A DNA stretch of 64,000 nucleotides from Chryseobacterium sp. 7 (GCF_003663845.1 NZ_RCCA01000001.1:4154001-4218000), one strand, 5' to 3'. Shown: positions 52,079 through 61,471, numbered from the stretch's first letter. Made by a program: numbers and translations. The notes: generated from the sequence alone by a model not told the origin.

Positions 52079-53950
52079 TTACTTGATGATCAATTTAGAA
52101 GATTTAGAATCTTTTCCGTTAGAAACCTGAATCATATATACTCCTTTTTCTAATTGCTGATCTACTTTGAAAACACCATTTCCTTCTTCAGTTACAGATG
52201 GGCTTGATACCAGTCTTCCTGACATATCAGAAATAGAAACTTTCAGATTTTTACCATTTTTAGCTTTAATGAAAATTTTGTCTCCGGTTGAAACAGGATT
52301 TGGATAAACTGTTAAATCGCTGTTATCTGCTTTCACTTCACTTGTTCCTAAGTTGGTCACAAATTTCACAGTATAATCTTCAACCTGACCATACTTTAAC
52401 TGTCCGCAAGGAGTCATATTAGGATTCTCATCATCTACAAGAACTCTCATTCTCAATGGAGTATTAAGCACGGCTGAAGCCGGAGCTGTAATGGTAGTAC
52501 TGTAAGTACCAATTGCCGTAACCGGATCTGCAATAATATTATCCGCAGAAGCTACCAATTCAGAAGCTTCGAATGTTCCGTTATTATTATAGTCAATCCA
52601 AACTCTAACATCATTATTTGAATCTGTTACATTTACCTGAAGGTTATGAGTACCTGTTGCTAAAAGCTCAGTAGATGTAGCTTTCAGACAGCTTGCTCCC
52701 GTATAATCTTCATAAAAAACTGGAGCCCCCTGCCAGTATCCTACAGATCCATTGTTAATGGCTCCTAGTTTTACAAGAGTTGGCCCTACAAAATAATTGC
52801 TTGTTGTATTTAAGATACCACTTGGGTTACAAGTAGCAGCAATAGGTGTACCAACGGAAGCAGCTGCGGTAGGAGCCGTTGCGCCTAATGAAGTACTTAG
52901 AGCTCCTCTCAATAAGAAGAAATAAAGAGCCGCTCTATCATGCTGCCCACTAGTAAACTTGAATGCTATTGGGTTGGTATAATTCATCATATTGTACTGT
53001 ACTCCCTGATAGTTGGTACCTGTACAATAATTCATATTGCTGTTTGTAGGTGCAGGAAAGTCATTCAGCAAACTTCTTGATCTTTCCGTATCACAAACCT
53101 GATCATCGTCTGTAGCACAGTTATTAGTAGTTGCTGGACAGTTAGTGGTAGTTGTATCTCCCTGTGGTGGCTGAGCATTGGCATTGCCAAAAGTATGCAG
53201 CAATCCCATACTGTGTCCAAATTCATGAGCTAAAGTAATATCATCCTGTAAGGTAACTACAAAAGATTTCATGAAGGATTCGTATGAAGAATCAGGATTC
53301 TGAGGCAGTCCTGCCCATCCCATAATTCCATATTGTCCACCTCCATCTACTTTGTTCATAATATAGATGTTAAAGTAAGAAGCCTCAGGCCAGTGTGGTG
53401 CAATTGATTTAATTTGTGTTGTAGTAACACCACCTGTTCCGCTACGGTTCACACCGTTTGCATCATATCCTGCAAGAACTCCACCGTTATATCTTACAAT
53501 TCCGGTAGTGGCATTACAGTTAGGGTCTCTCTTCGCCAATACTAATTTGATCGGCATTGTAGCAGCGTTACCAAAATCAGCCGGAACTCCCTGAGCCCAC
53601 TGATAAGTACCTGCATACATTTGATTACAATGATCCAGCCAAGCCTGAATTTGCGCATCCGTTTTATTGTAAGCCGTTCCAAGAGCAGCACCTGTAGGTG
53701 TTATTACGTGTACTACAACAGGAATTTCATACACTCCGTCTACAATTTTGTATGCACTCCCATTTTTAGCAGCTGTATTTTGATTACTGCTAATAACTCT
53801 ATTGCGGATGTTGCGAATCATTTCGTCAATTTCCCCATTCTGTTTCTGGTGTACTCTTTGTTCGTTATCAAAATCACACCAGTCTTTTTTTTGCTGTGCT
53901 GATACCGAAAGGGAAAGTAGCAATGCCCCACAAAGGATAGTTTTCTTCAT
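52079..53950 (-). CDS. M43 family metalloprotease with GEVED and T9SS type A sorting domains
   Basis: 623 residues. A signal peptide (to about VSAQ) is followed by a propeptide-like stretch to residue 70. The catalytic domain has the zinc motif HEFGHSMGLLH (242-252) and the Met-turn NMMNYTNP, the pappalysin/M43 type. A GEVED-like domain (about 430-540) ends GQVEDYTVKF. The last 75 residues, from LTVYPNPVSTGDKIFIKAKNG to KSSKLIIK, are a type A sorting domain. It is expected outside the cell as a secreted protease. Own promoter. Confidence 0.92.
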   Translation of the reverse strand: MKKTILCGALLLSLSVSAQQKKDWCDFDNEQRVHQKQNGEIDEMIRNIRNRVISSNQNTAAKNGSAYKIVDGVYEIPVVVHVITPTGAALGTAYNKTDAQIQAWLDHCNQMYAGTYQWAQGVPADFGNAATMPIKLVLAKRDPNCNATTGIVRYNGGVLAGYDANGVNRSGTGGVTTTQIKSIAPHWPEASYFNIYIMNKVDGGGQYGIMGWAGLPQNPDSSYESFMKSFVVTLQDDITLAHEFGHSMGLLHTFGNANAQPPQGDTTTTNCPATTNNCATDDDQVCDTERSRSLLNDFPAPTNSNMNYCTGTNYQGVQYNMMNYTNPIAFKFTSGQHDRAALYFFLLRGALSTSLGATAPTAAASVGTPIAATCNPSGILNTTSNYFVGPTLVKLGAINNGSVGYWQGAPVFYEDYTGASCLKATSTELLATGTHNLQVNVTDSNNDVRVWIDYNNNGTFEASELVASADNIIADPVTAIGTYSTTITAPASAVLNTPLRMRVLVDDENPNMTPCGQLKYGQVEDYTVKFVTNLGTSEVKADNSDLTVYPNPVSTGDKIFIKAKNGKNLKVSISDMSGRLVSSPSVTEEGNGVFKVDQQLEKGVYMIQVSNGKDSKSSKLIIK

Positions 53951-53980
53951 TATAATAATTTAAAAAAATTAAACAGGTTG

Positions 53981-53988
53981 CAAATTTA
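53981..53988 (-). promoter_or_regulatory. Promoter -7 box of the M43 protease gene
   Basis: TAAATTTG on the minus strand, 30 bases before the ATG. Confidence 0.6.
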
Positions 53989-54245
53989 TTATTTTTATAC
54001 CTTATATGATAATATTTGACATAAAAACAAATTCAAAATTTAAAACTTCACTACAGTTAGTAGAAAAACATGGATTTTTGTTACATTTAACACTTAAAAT
54101 AGAATTACATACATATCAGAACATGTTTAAATCATTTAAACTATTCACAAAAATATTACCAAAAATAAAATATATAAGTAATATAAAAAAGTCAAAATAA
54201 AAAAATAAGACACTAACAATCATATTGTTAATATAAAATCATAAA

Positions 54246-54276
54246 ATAAAAAAACCGCACAATTTGTACGGTTTTT
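54246..54276 (-). terminator. Terminator of guaB
   Basis: On the minus strand, AAAACCGTACA pairs with TGTGCGGTTTT (one mismatch), followed by a T-rich run. Confidence 0.8.
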
Positions 54277-54298
54277 ACTATATAAATTCAACTATTGT

Positions 54299-55759
54299 TT
54301 ATAATGAATAATTCGGAGCTTCCTGCGTGATAATTACATCATGCGGGTGAGATTCTTTTAATCCGCTTCCGGTAATCATTACCAGTTTGGAATCTCTCTG
54401 AAGTGTTTCAATATCTTTTGCTCCGCAGTATCCCATACCAGCTCTCAGACCTCCTGTCAACTGGAAAATAACATCTTCCAATTTTCCTTTGTGCGGAACT
54501 CTTCCTTCAATTCCTTCCGGAACGAATTTTTTAGCTTCACTCTGGAAGTATCTTTCTTTACCTCCTCTCTTCATTGCTGAAAGGCTTCCCATTCCCTGGT
54601 AAGATTTGAATTTTCTTCCCTGGAAGATAATTTCTTCTCCCGGAGCCTCGTCTGTACCGGCTAAAAGTGAGCCCAGCATTACTGCACCTGCTCCACTGGC
54701 AATAGCTTTCACGATATCTCCTGAAAGCTTGATACCACCGTCACCAATTACAGCTACATTTTGAGATTTAGCATATTCGTATACGTTATAGATTGCGGAA
54801 AGCTGAGGAACTCCTACTCCGGCAACTACTCTGGTTGTACAGATAGATCCAGGTCCTACACCTACTTTCAAAACGTTTGCTCCTGCTTCAATAAGGTCTT
54901 TCGCAGCATCTGCAGTTACAATGTTTCCCCCTACAATATCAAGGTCCGGATATGCTTTTCTGATTTCTGAAATTTTATCTAAAACTCCTTTAGAATGACC
55001 ATGCGCAGAGTCTATTGCTACGATATCAACTCCTGCCTTTACCAAAGCCTCAATTCTCGTCAGTGTATCTTCTCCTACCCCTACTCCTGCTCCTACAATA
55101 AGACGACCACTCTCATCTTTATTAGCATTCGGGTATTCCAATTGATTATCGATATCCTTGATGGTAATTAGACCTACAAGTTTATTGTCTTTATCTACGA
55201 TAGGAAGTTTTTCAACCCTGTTTTTAAGAAGGATTTCTTTTGCCTTTTCAAGGTTGGTATTTTTGTCGGAAGTGATCAGATTTTCTTTGGTCATGATCTC
55301 TTCAACTTTCATATCAAGATTTTCCTGATATTTTACATCTCTGTTGGTAATAATTCCGATCAGAACATTATTGGGATCTACCACTGGAAGACCTGAAATC
55401 TTATATCTTGACATAAGATCTCTAGCTTCACCTAAAGTATGATCTTTAGATAATGTAACCGGATCTGAGATCATTCCGTTTTCGGAACGCTTTACTCGGT
55501 TTACCTGAGCAGCCTGCTCAGCGATCGTCATGTTTTTGTGGATAAAGCCTAACCCTCCAACTCTTGCTAAGGCAATGGCCAGATCAGCTTCAGTAACAGT
55601 GTCCATCGCAGCGGAAACTATCGGAACATTCAGCGTAATTTTGTCGGTAAGTCTTGATTTTAATGAAACCTGGTTAGGTAAAACTTCTGAATAAGAAGGG
55701 ACTAGAAGAACGTCATCGAAAGTGATGGCTGTCTCTACAATTTTGTTATGAATAGACAT
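54299..55759 (-). CDS. guaB: IMP dehydrogenase
   Basis: 486 residues. Oxidises IMP to XMP with NAD+, the committed step of GMP synthesis. It begins TFDDVLLVPSYSEVLPN. Two CBS modules interrupt the barrel at about residues 95-205. The catalytic loop GVGPGSICTTR carries the active Cys, and YQGMGSLSAM and the mobile flap RVPHKG follow. Monocistronic, with its own promoter and terminator. Confidence 0.97.
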   Translation of the reverse strand: MSIHNKIVETAITFDDVLLVPSYSEVLPNQVSLKSRLTDKITLNVPIVSAAMDTVTEADLAIALARVGGLGFIHKNMTIAEQAAQVNRVKRSENGMISDPVTLSKDHTLGEARDLMSRYKISGLPVVDPNNVLIGIITNRDVKYQENLDMKVEEIMTKENLITSDKNTNLEKAKEILLKNRVEKLPIVDKDNKLVGLITIKDIDNQLEYPNANKDESGRLIVGAGVGVGEDTLTRIEALVKAGVDIVAIDSAHGHSKGVLDKISEIRKAYPDLDIVGGNIVTADAAKDLIEAGANVLKVGVGPGSICTTRVVAGVGVPQLSAIYNVYEYAKSQNVAVIGDGGIKLSGDIVKAIASGAGAVMLGSLLAGTDEAPGEEIIFQGRKFKSYQGMGSLSAMKRGGKERYFQSEAKKFVPEGIEGRVPHKGKLEDVIFQLTGGLRAGMGYCGAKDIETLQRDSKLVMITGSGLKESHPHDVIITQEAPNYSL

Positions 55760-55773
55760 CTTTACTTTCTTTG

Positions 55774-55781
55774 CAAAATTA
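55774..55781 (-). promoter_or_regulatory. Promoter -7 box of guaB
   Basis: TAATTTTG on the minus strand, 14 bases before the guaB ATG. Confidence 0.65.
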
Positions 55782-55849
55782 GGTTATTTTAATGAGATAT
55801 GAAAATCCTTTTTAATAGTTTAAATAAAATTTAATAATCAATAACTTAA

Positions 55850-55880
55850 ATCGAAAAACCGTTCTTATGTCAGAACGGTT
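55850..55880 (-). terminator. Terminator of the ECF sigma operon
   Basis: 9-bp stem AACCGTTCT/AGAACGGTT with loop TATGTC. A5 at 55854-55858 gives the U-tract on the minus strand. Confidence 0.85.
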
Positions 55881-55947
55881 ACGGTACAAAATAATTGAAT
55901 AAGTATGAAACTACTTTAGTTATCTTTTAAATAATGAACATTAAAGG

Positions 55948-56652
55948 TTATTTGACAAGGTTTCCATTTTCATCCAGATTTTCAATATGGGTCTGATTAT
56001 TTTTATCAACGTATAATTTTAATCTTACTTTCCCTTTGGCATCACGGATAAAGATCCCAACATCCCCAGTGGCAGTCTTACCAGCAAAGAAACGCTCATT
56101 GGTAAGCTTTCCTTGTTCTCTAAGTTGTGCATACGCCTTTTTACTGGCAGCCGGATCATTTAATTTTTTCAGAGAGTCTTCAAACTTAATAATATCTTCC
56201 AGCGGAAAATCATCTGGGCGGTCCCAAAGTTTTAGACCATACACTCTGTTTTTATCTTTTCCGGATCCTTCAAAATACTGAAGCTGCATAATCTGGTCTG
56301 TATTTCTCTGATCTACAGAATATACCATTCCGGATTCTTTTTCATTGCCATCGTATACAAGACCTCCGCATTCGTCACCCATAGAATTGAAAAAAATAAG
56401 TCCTGCTTCTCTCTCCCTTGGTTTCAACTCTTTATGATTCACCAAACCAGGGTGCTGACGTTCTTTGTTGCTGATGACCATCTTTAGTGTTCCGTCTTTC
56501 TCAATGATATTAATACGTTCTACATCTATTTCTTTAAAACGTTCGTTGGAAGACTGATTTTTGAATGCAAGGAAGAAAAACATCGCACACAGTACAGTAA
56601 GTACAACGGCATAGATTTTAAGGATACGGACTTCTCTTATCAATTTTTCCAT
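55948..56652 (-). CDS. Single-span membrane-anchored protein of the ECF sigma operon
   Basis: 234 residues. One membrane segment at about residues 10-30 (KIYAVVLTVLCAMFFFLAF) anchors an extracytoplasmic beta-rich domain with repeated short phrases of the type NIIEKDGTLKMVISNKERQ and VGIFIRDAKGKVRLKLYVD. These suggest a small beta-propeller or sandwich. Not recognised. It lies 24 bases downstream of the DUF4252 lipoprotein gene and is the last gene of the operon. Confidence 0.65.
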   Translation of the reverse strand: MEKLIREVRILKIYAVVLTVLCAMFFFLAFKNQSSNERFKEIDVERINIIEKDGTLKMVISNKERQHPGLVNHKELKPREREAGLIFFNSMGDECGGLVYDGNEKESGMVYSVDQRNTDQIMQLQYFEGSGKDKNRVYGLKLWDRPDDFPLEDIIKFEDSLKKLNDPAASKKAYAQLREQGKLTNERFFAGKTATGDVGIFIRDAKGKVRLKLYVDKNNQTHIENLDENGNLVK

Positions 56653-56676
56653 GCTCTAAATATTTAAGGTTGTAAA

Positions 56677-57180
56677 TTATTTATCAGAAACAGAATTGAT
56701 CATTTTTGAGATATCATTCGCCGTAAAATTTCCTTTCACATCTACAAATACCATTTCATTTTTGCTTGAACCCACCGTGATCAGCATGTTTTTAATGGTC
56801 TCTCCATCCTGTTTTACGCGGATATTGATATCGTCCCCTTCATGTTTTATGCTTGCCCATTCTTCATAATGGTTATTATTCAAAAACTGGGCGTAATCAT
56901 TTAGCATTTCTTGGCTTCCGTTGGTTACAGTAAGTACTTTTATTTTGGAAGCCTTCTTAACCAGATCTATGGTCTCTTCATTGTCTCCATCTTCTCTCAG
57001 GGCTTTCTTAATATAAGATTTAGCCAAAACCATAGGTACATTAATACTGGCAAACTGTGCTCCTTTGAAATCATATTTAGAATTCTGGAAAAAGTCTATA
57101 TTCGGTTTTTCAGAAACAATACACGACTGCATCAGCCCGATTGTCAGAATAATGAGAAAAATGTTTTTAAGAGTCTTCAT
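56677..57180 (-). CDS. DUF4252 lipoprotein
   Basis: 167 residues with lipobox LMQSC (Cys20). VDLVKKASKIKVLTVTNG and NHYEEWASIKHEGDDINIRVK are typical of DUF4252, and the N-terminal half of the upstream gene's product resembles it. Function unknown. Operon member, 12 bases after the DUF4252/GIN gene. Confidence 0.78.
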   Translation of the reverse strand: MKTLKNIFLIILTIGLMQSCIVSEKPNIDFFQNSKYDFKGAQFASINVPMVLAKSYIKKALREDGDNEETIDLVKKASKIKVLTVTNGSQEMLNDYAQFLNNNHYEEWASIKHEGDDINIRVKQDGETIKNMLITVGSSKNEMVFVDVKGNFTANDISKMINSVSDK

Positions 57181-57192
57181 AGGTTAGTTTTT

Positions 57193-58479
57193 TTATTTGA
57201 TTTGCCTGAAACTTCCTCCAGAAACTTTATCTACTTTAGCATCCAATTCAGGATTTCCTCTCAATTTTACAGCTGCCCCTGATGAAACGCTTACTTTCAG
57301 CTTATCTGTTACCAGCAGAGAAAGACTTGCCCCTGAAGTAGATTCCACTACTGCTGTACCGATCTTAAGATCATCGGCTTTACAAGATGCTCCACTACTG
57401 ATATCAATTACTGCTGAAGCAGCCTCTCCGGATAAACTGATACTTGCACCACTGGAAGTATCCAATGTCAGTTTAGGTGTTTTAATATCAACATCAAGCA
57501 CCGATCCGGAACTTACAGCTATTGCTGTTGACTGATTCATACTGAATTTTCCTTTAATAATAGATCCGGACTCTGCTTCAATTGCCAGACTGTTTTCTGT
57601 AACAGGATTCACTGCCGTAAAGATACTGCCTGATGATGTTTTTATAGCATTAATATTAGGGGCAGAAACATTCACATTCAGATTTTTAAATCTTAAATTT
57701 CTAACGCCTTTGTTGTCTACATATATTTTTAATACTCCGTTTTCCACTTTTGTGATCACGTATTGAAGTTTGTCTGCATCTGCAATTACTTTTACGCTTC
57801 TGGTATTTTCCTGTTTGAAGGTAACATTTACTCCTACGCTGGCATCGATTTTTGAAAATTCGCCTACATTCCTATTATCTCCATTCAGATAAGAAGAAGT
57901 GTTATCTGATGTAAGGCTGCTTCTCATAGTGCTTGTCATTGTAGAAGTACTTGTTTCTCCGGAATTAATGATCTTATTCACATCTGAAAGTTTCATTTTT
58001 CCGTTAAGGATGAAAATAATATTCTCTTCTTTGGAATCTACGTTGAAAACCAGATTTTCCAGATAGTTGTCTCTTTCATCTTCAGCCAGGAATTTCATGG
58101 AAGTTCCGTCACTGCTCATAGACATCAGCTCATTGAAATTAAGAGAATTTAAAGCTTTGTTAATTCTCTCCGTTTTTTCTTCATTCATTTTTATATTCGC
58201 AAGATTCTCATCTTTTAAACGATCTGGGAATGTAATTTTAGGAATAATCAGAATTTTAAGCCCTTCTACCTCATTCAGAATAGGTTTTATTTTTCCGATA
58301 TAGGCATCATCAACATCAATGGTATTCAATAGTTTGAACATTGGTTTTTTGATATTGATAGAGGTTACTCTTCCATTTTTTTCAAAATCCTGAAAAAGCT
58401 TGTCTAGTTTCTCAGTCTGTGCAGACGAAGTTGCAAAGCTGCTTAGCATTATGGCTATTATAAAAAATATTTTTTTCAT
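57193..58479 (-). CDS. DUF4252 and head-GIN (DUF2807) adhesin-like protein
   Basis: 428 residues from ATG 58479 (MKKIFFIIAIMLSS), preferred over an upstream in-frame start at 58521 because it gives a proper signal peptide. The first half (about 20-190) is DUF4252-like. The second half (about 225-428) is the GIN beta-helix/DUF2807 fold, with FSKIDASVGVNVTFKQ, then repeated SSGS/SSGA turns (KTSSGSIF, AVSSGSVLDV, DISSGASCKA, VESTSGASL, VSVSSGAAV). Exported, possibly surface-associated. Directly follows the anti-sigma gene (16-base gap). Confidence 0.82.
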   Translation of the reverse strand: MKKIFFIIAIMLSSFATSSAQTEKLDKLFQDFEKNGRVTSINIKKPMFKLLNTIDVDDAYIGKIKPILNEVEGLKILIIPKITFPDRLKDENLANIKMNEEKTERINKALNSLNFNELMSMSSDGTSMKFLAEDERDNYLENLVFNVDSKEENIIFILNGKMKLSDVNKIINSGETSTSTMTSTMRSSLTSDNTSSYLNGDNRNVGEFSKIDASVGVNVTFKQENTRSVKVIADADKLQYVITKVENGVLKIYVDNKGVRNLRFKNLNVNVSAPNINAIKTSSGSIFTAVNPVTENSLAIEAESGSIIKGKFSMNQSTAIAVSSGSVLDVDIKTPKLTLDTSSGASISLSGEAASAVIDISSGASCKADDLKIGTAVVESTSGASLSLLVTDKLKVSVSSGAAVKLRGNPELDAKVDKVSGGSFRQIK

Positions 58480-58495
58480 GGGATTGTTCTGATTT

Positions 58496-59185
58496 TTAAT
58501 ATTCGCTGTCAAGATTTTCATTTTTTTGAGAAGATGCTACTGTTTTTTTAAACTCACTTCCTAGTTTCATAAAGGAGTATCTTGTAACATCTAAGGCTTC
58601 TTTTTCACTGCTGATTCTTTTTCCGTTTACAATTACATAAGAGTCATTGTACGCTGTAGCAGAATCATTTAAATTTTTACTTGGGAAGGAAGAATTATCC
58701 ACATATCTAGGTTTTCGTTCTTTTTTAAGCCTTCCTCTTTTGGGCAGGATTTCATCCATTACATCTTTTTCTGCCACCTGGTTATCCTGAAAAACAGAAT
58801 CTTTCTTTACTCCGGAAATAGAATCTGTATGATTCACGGCAACCTGTTCCTGATGATCACTGTTTTCTTCAATGAATCCGGACTTCTGTTTTAAGATCTC
58901 ATCTTTTACCAGTTTTTCTCTGTCCTGTACATCTACTGCACCGGAATTATTATAATTGAGAAATACCCCGAAACCGAAAATCAGCATTACACTGGCGGCC
59001 ATCCAGAACCATTTAGGAAAAGAGGGCTTTTTCTTTTCTCCCAATGGAATAATTGGAGCAGTATTCTGTTCAGGCTCCGCACCTTCTGTGGTCTGAAGAA
59101 AGTCTTCAAAGCTCCAGTCCATTTTTTCTTCCTTGATATCCCGGAAGATTTCGTTGTATTTATCTTGTAATTGATCTTTTTTCAT
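58496..59185 (-). CDS. Putative anti-sigma factor
   Basis: 229 residues. A cytoplasmic N-terminal part (1-55) with DWSFEDFL, then one membrane span (about 58-76, PKWFWMAASVMLIFGFGVFL), then a charged periplasmic domain with no known motif. The start overlaps the sigma-factor gene by 26 bases, the arrangement expected of a cognate ECF anti-sigma. The zinc HxxxCxxC motif is absent, so it is not a canonical ZAS-type protein. Confidence 0.7.
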   Translation of the reverse strand: MKKDQLQDKYNEIFRDIKEEKMDWSFEDFLQTTEGAEPEQNTAPIIPLGEKKKPSFPKWFWMAASVMLIFGFGVFLNYNNSGAVDVQDREKLVKDEILKQKSGFIEENSDHQEQVAVNHTDSISGVKKDSVFQDNQVAEKDVMDEILPKRGRLKKERKPRYVDNSSFPSKNLNDSATAYNDSYVIVNGKRISSEKEALDVTRYSFMKLGSEFKKTVASSQKNENLDSEY

Positions 59186-59669
59186 AGCTCATCAGTTGTG
59201 AGATTTGTTCTTTTACTTTTTGTCTCGCACGCATAAGGTTTACCCTTACTGCATTTTCCTCCATTTCCAGCATTTCAGAAATTTCGGACACTTCGTATTC
59301 TTCTACATCTTTCAAGTGGATGACCATCTTTTGTTTTTCCGGGAGCTGATTGATAAATCCTACAATATATTCCTTAAGGTTATCAACTTCCATACTGTAA
59401 AGCTCCGAGCGATGAAGCTGCATATCCGCAAAGCCAATCTTTACATCGTGATGCTTCAACCTGTTCAGGCATTCGTTCCGGACAGACTTGAGCGCATAGG
59501 ATTTAAAATTCCCGAACTGCCCCAGCTCATCCCTTTTCTGCCAAAACTTCATCATGAGATCCTGTACTACATCTTCTGCTTCATCACTGCTCATGACAAA
59601 CCGCTTCGCAAAACGATACATCTCGTCTTTGAGAATAAACACCGTATTCTTGAAAGTTTCTTGGGTCAT
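59160..59669 (-). CDS. ECF sigma factor
   Basis: 169 residues with the two ECF regions. Region 2 spans about 15-70 (AEDVVQDLMMKFWQKRDEL, FKSYALKSVRNECLNRLKH). Region 4 spans about 105-160 (LPEKQKMVIHLKDVEEYEVSEISEMLEMEENAVRVNLMRARQKVKEQI). It should direct RNA polymerase to its regulon and is likely held by the overlapping anti-sigma. It heads the operon running to 55948. No standard -7 box was seen upstream, which would fit autoregulation. Confidence 0.92.
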   Translation of the reverse strand: MTQETFKNTVFILKDEMYRFAKRFVMSSDEAEDVVQDLMMKFWQKRDELGQFGNFKSYALKSVRNECLNRLKHHDVKIGFADMQLHRSELYSMEVDNLKEYIVGFINQLPEKQKMVIHLKDVEEYEVSEISEMLEMEENAVRVNLMRARQKVKEQISQLMSYEKRSITR

Positions 59670-59721
59670 GAGTTTTGTTTCTTATAGGTAAGACAATTGC
59701 CGTTACATATCTATTACATCA

Positions 59722-59758
59722 AAAATAAAAAAACTTCAAAAAAATTGAAGTTTTTTAT
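59722..59758 (-). terminator. Terminator of the alternative glmU gene
   Basis: 12-bp stem AAAAAACTTCAA/TTGAAGTTTTTT with A5 loop. Confidence 0.85.
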
Positions 59759-59768
59759 TATAATTGTA

Positions 59769-60932
59769 TTAATACGTATCAAAAATATGTTTCATAATCG
59801 CTTTATCTTCTTCTGTTAAAGCAACTTTTCTTCTTGCCATGGCTCTTTCTGCTACTTCATATGCTTTATCAAGCTTAAATCTTTCATCGTCTTTCAATCC
59901 GCCCCAAGAGAAATTTTCTACAAGGTTTGGTGGAAAGCCTGGCTTAAATATGTTAGATGCTACTCCAATTACCGTCCCTGTATTCAACTGAGTATTGATG
60001 GCTGTTTTGGAATGATCTCCCATAATCAGACCCGCAAATTGTAAGCCTGTATCTTCAAATGCTTTTGTTCTGTAATTCCAAAGTTTTACGTGGCTGTAAT
60101 TATTTTTCAGATTGGAAGAATTGGTATCAGCACCAAAGTTGCACCACTCTCCTATTACCGAGTTCCCTACAAAACCTTCGTGCCCTTTACTCGTATATCC
60201 GAAAATGATAATGTTATTCACTTCCCCCCCTACTTTACAGTGAGGCCCTATAGTGGTAGCTCCATAAATTTTAGCCCCAAGATTAAATTTGGAATCTTCT
60301 CCTAATGTGATAGGTCCACGCAGGTGGCAGCCCTCCATTACTTCAGCATTTCTTCCAATATAAATTTTTCCGGTTTTGGTATTCAGCGTAGAAAATTCAA
60401 TTTCGGCACCTTCTTCAATGAACAGATCTTTCTTATCTCCTAAAAAACCGTTTGTAGATGACAATTCTTGTGAGACTCTTCCTTTGGTAAGCAGTTCAAA
60501 ATCGAAATCAATGGCATGGTGATTATAAGAAAACAGATCTTTCGGTCTTTTGAAGAAAACAAGTTCTTCTTTAATATCCGTCATTTTTTCAATCTGATTC
60601 AGAGAAAAACCTTTCATATTAATTTTAGCCGCAATCAATTCGTCTTCATAAACCAATGCCTCGCCTTGCTTAAGATCTTTAATCTGCTGAATTACGGTTT
60701 CTGTAGGAAGGAAATTCGGAACTAAAAAGAGACTTTCTTTTTCCTCCGGACTTTTAAATTTATCCTGAAGATACATTTCTGTGAAGTATGAAACCTCAGT
60801 ATTATCAAGAATTTTCTGCCATCTTTCGGAGAATGTAAGAATTCCGCATCGCATCGCAGCAACTGGGCGGGTAAAAGTAAGCGGAAGAAAGTCTTCCCAA
60901 TATTGTGCATCTGAAAATACCAATTGCATCAT
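59769..60932 (-). CDS. Alternative bacteroidete GlmU-type nucleotidyltransferase
   Basis: 387 residues. It has an N-terminal half unlike the classical GlmU pyrophosphorylase (begins MQLVFSDAQYWEDFLPLTFTRPVAAMRCGI) and a C-terminal left-handed beta-helix of hexapeptide repeats (about 190-330, IYIGRNAEVMEGCHLRGPITLGEDSKFNLGAKIYGATTIGPHCKVGGEV). This is the TIGR03991-type replacement, thought to supply UDP-GlcNAc. Its substrate is not proven here. Confidence 0.82.
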   Translation of the reverse strand: MMQLVFSDAQYWEDFLPLTFTRPVAAMRCGILTFSERWQKILDNTEVSYFTEMYLQDKFKSPEEKESLFLVPNFLPTETVIQQIKDLKQGEALVYEDELIAAKINMKGFSLNQIEKMTDIKEELVFFKRPKDLFSYNHHAIDFDFELLTKGRVSQELSSTNGFLGDKKDLFIEEGAEIEFSTLNTKTGKIYIGRNAEVMEGCHLRGPITLGEDSKFNLGAKIYGATTIGPHCKVGGEVNNIIIFGYTSKGHEGFVGNSVIGEWCNFGADTNSSNLKNNYSHVKLWNYRTKAFEDTGLQFAGLIMGDHSKTAINTQLNTGTVIGVASNIFKPGFPPNLVENFSWGGLKDDERFKLDKAYEVAERAMARRKVALTEEDKAIMKHIFDTY

Positions 60933-60968
60933 TCAGTTTTTGGTTTAAAGTTTAAAATTCAAGGTTAA

Positions 60969-60976
60969 CAAATTTA
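60969..60976 (-). promoter_or_regulatory. Promoter -7 box of the alternative glmU gene
   Basis: TAAATTTG on the minus strand, about 36 bases before the start. Confidence 0.55.
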
Positions 60977-60978
60977 CA

Positions 60979-61011
60979 ATAAAAAAAGTCTTCCAAAAAA
61001 TTGGAAGACTT
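60979..61011 (-). terminator. Terminator of rpmE2
   Basis: 11-bp stem AAGTCTTCCAA/TTGGAAGACTT with AAAA loop. A7 at 60981-60987 is the U-tract on the minus strand. Confidence 0.9.
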
Positions 61012-61035
61012 CTATATTTTATAAGTATACAAAAA

Positions 61036-61287
61036 TTACTTAGCGAATTTTTTGTATTTGTTCATGAACTTATCAACTCTACCTGCAGTGTCAACTAGTT
61101 TTACTTTACCAGTGTAGAAAGGGTGAGAAGTTGAAGAGATTTCCATTTTGATTAGAGGGTACTCTTGTCCTTCGTACTCGATAGTGTCTTTTGTTTCTGC
61201 AGTAGACTTGCAAAGAAACACCTCGTCGTTACTCATATCTTTGAAAACAACAAGTCTATAATTTTCTGGGTGGATTCCGTTTTTCAT
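61036..61287 (-). CDS. rpmE2: 50S ribosomal protein L31 type B
   Basis: 83 residues: MKNGIHPENYRLVVFKDMSNDEVFLCKS, with ISSTSHPFYTGK and VDKFMNKYKKF. Only one Cys is present, so the zinc CxxC pairs of type A are missing, which defines the C- type. Type B forms usually replace type A when zinc is scarce, but no Zur site was recognised. Own promoter with a 73-base leader and its own terminator. Confidence 0.95.
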   Translation of the reverse strand: MKNGIHPENYRLVVFKDMSNDEVFLCKSTAETKDTIEYEGQEYPLIKMEISSTSHPFYTGKVKLVDTAGRVDKFMNKYKKFAK

Positions 61288-61359
61288 AATACTATTTTTA
61301 AAAAAATTAAGTTTGCTTTCGAAATAGTAATGGATATTTCTCTGCTAAATTTTAGGTTG

Positions 61360-61390
61360 CAAAAATACAACATTTTTTCTAAATTCCAAA
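61360..61390 (-). promoter_or_regulatory. rpmE2 promoter
   Basis: TATTTTTG (-7) at 61360-61367 and TTTG (-33) at 61387-61390 on the minus strand, 19 bases apart. Confidence 0.7.
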
Positions 61391-61439
61391 TACTGTATTC
61401 AATATTTTTTTAGAGATAAGAAATTCAAAGTATTTTCGT

Positions 61440-61447
61440 TAAATTTG
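61440..61447 (+). promoter_or_regulatory. Promoter -7 box of the beta-helix lipoprotein
   Basis: TAAATTTG, 24 bases before ATG 61472. Confidence 0.6.
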
Positions 61448-61471
61448 GAACTTACTTAAACTTTAATTTCA

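Larger units (their letters stand above)
53951..54298. other. AT-rich spacer between the M43 gene and guaB
   Basis: Holds the M43 promoter at its left end and the guaB terminator at its right end. A 64-residue plus-strand frame at 54006-54200 is not supported. Nothing else seen. Confidence 0.5.

Noticed and set aside
54006..54200. 64-residue plus-strand frame in the M43-guaB spacer
   Set aside because: Composition is what AT-rich noncoding DNA gives (Lys, Ile, Phe, Leu). It overlaps the M43 promoter region, has no -7 box that fits it and no recognisable motif.
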